Below are positions 63,700-64,000 of a DNA stretch of 64,000 nt, one piece after another; position 1 is the stretch's first letter, and the number at the start of each line of letters is the position of its first letter. Origin of the DNA: Aplectana chamaeleonis (Eukaryota; Nematoda; Chromadorea; Rhabditida; Cosmocercidae); assembly GCA_029168955.1 (NCBI GenBank), contig JAPDOI010000288.1, forward strand, positions 558,001 through 622,000, read 5' to 3'. Made by a program: the position numbers and the translations under genes. Below the pieces are notes generated by a model. The model did not search any database. It had not been told where the DNA came from and was given only the letters and a program-made list of their open reading frames with translations.

Positions 63700-63905
63700 C
63701 ACGCGGTCGGCACGCACATTAGTGCGGTCGATACGCTCTGCCACGCGGTGAGTACGGAATGCCACGCGGTCGGTACGCGCTGTCACGTGGTCGGTACGTT
63801 GCCACGCCGTCATTACACATTTTCATGGGGTCGGTACGCATTGTCACGCTGTCGGTACGCACGGACACGCTGTCGGTACGCATTGCCACGCGGTCTGTAC
63901 AAATG
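63700..63905. repeat. Second 21-bp minisatellite, 10 copies
   Basis: CACGCGGTCGGTACGC and variants recur with the GTCGG word at 63706, 63727, 63748, 63769, 63790, 63809, 63830, 63851, 63872 and 63893: spacing 21 bp except one of 19. The sequence is unrelated to the 57-kb minisatellite. Two open plus frames result from the period and the lack of stops, not from selection that I can see. Confidence 0.9.
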
Positions 63906-64000
63906 TTGCACGTAAGATTGGCCTCGGTTAGTACGCACTCACCCGCGGTAGGCCCGATTTTATCACGATATTAGTACCAAACTTTTTTGAAAACTTGGCC

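Overview
This window looks like gene-poor, transposon-rich eukaryotic DNA, probably from a strongylid (hookworm-like) nematode. That assignment is an inference. It rests on a non-LTR reverse-transcriptase remnant whose protein resembles a family I recall as abundant in hookworm gene sets, on an irritans-type mariner, and on the density of small inverted-repeat elements. I find no convincing host protein gene, rRNA, tRNA or CRISPR array. Most open frames come from repeats.

Layout, left to right. (1) Positions 1-42012 are one head-to-tail satellite array of a unit of about 759 bp, with 54 unit starts counted by a fixed landmark, open at the left edge of the window. The first 11 units average about 808 bp and are full of small insertions. 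From about 8.9 kb the units average about 757 bp, and near the right edge they are 759 bp and almost identical. One unit carries a 619-bp inverted-repeat transposon (38455-39073) with a clean 3-bp target duplication. (2) Positions 42013-50.7 kb hold a perfect (TA)99 tract and a cluster of small inverted-repeat elements. One locus (about 47390-48566) is nested three deep, and its middle element has a perfect 9-bp target duplication. (3) Positions 51185-56738 are bounded by inverted arms of about 300 bp with TA at both outer ends. Inside lie a broken reverse transcriptase (52875-53861, minus), another inverted-repeat element and AT-rich filler. (4) Positions 56.7-64 kb hold two TA-flanked miniature elements, a 21-bp minisatellite, a family of TTAA-flanked miniature elements, a mariner (60824-62856) broken by two of them, and a second, unrelated 21-bp minisatellite.

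The parts do not form a pathway. They record successive insertions: mariner was hit by TTAA elements, a GGCC-ended element landed inside a 9-bp-TSD element that sits inside an older inverted repeat, and the same GGCC-ended family landed in the satellite after that part had been homogenised. The most informative points are the abrupt change in unit length at 8.9 kb (possibly an unpolished assembly edge), the subfamily switch at about 20-25 kb, the natural empty sites for the insertions, and the 5.55-kb TA-flanked composite.
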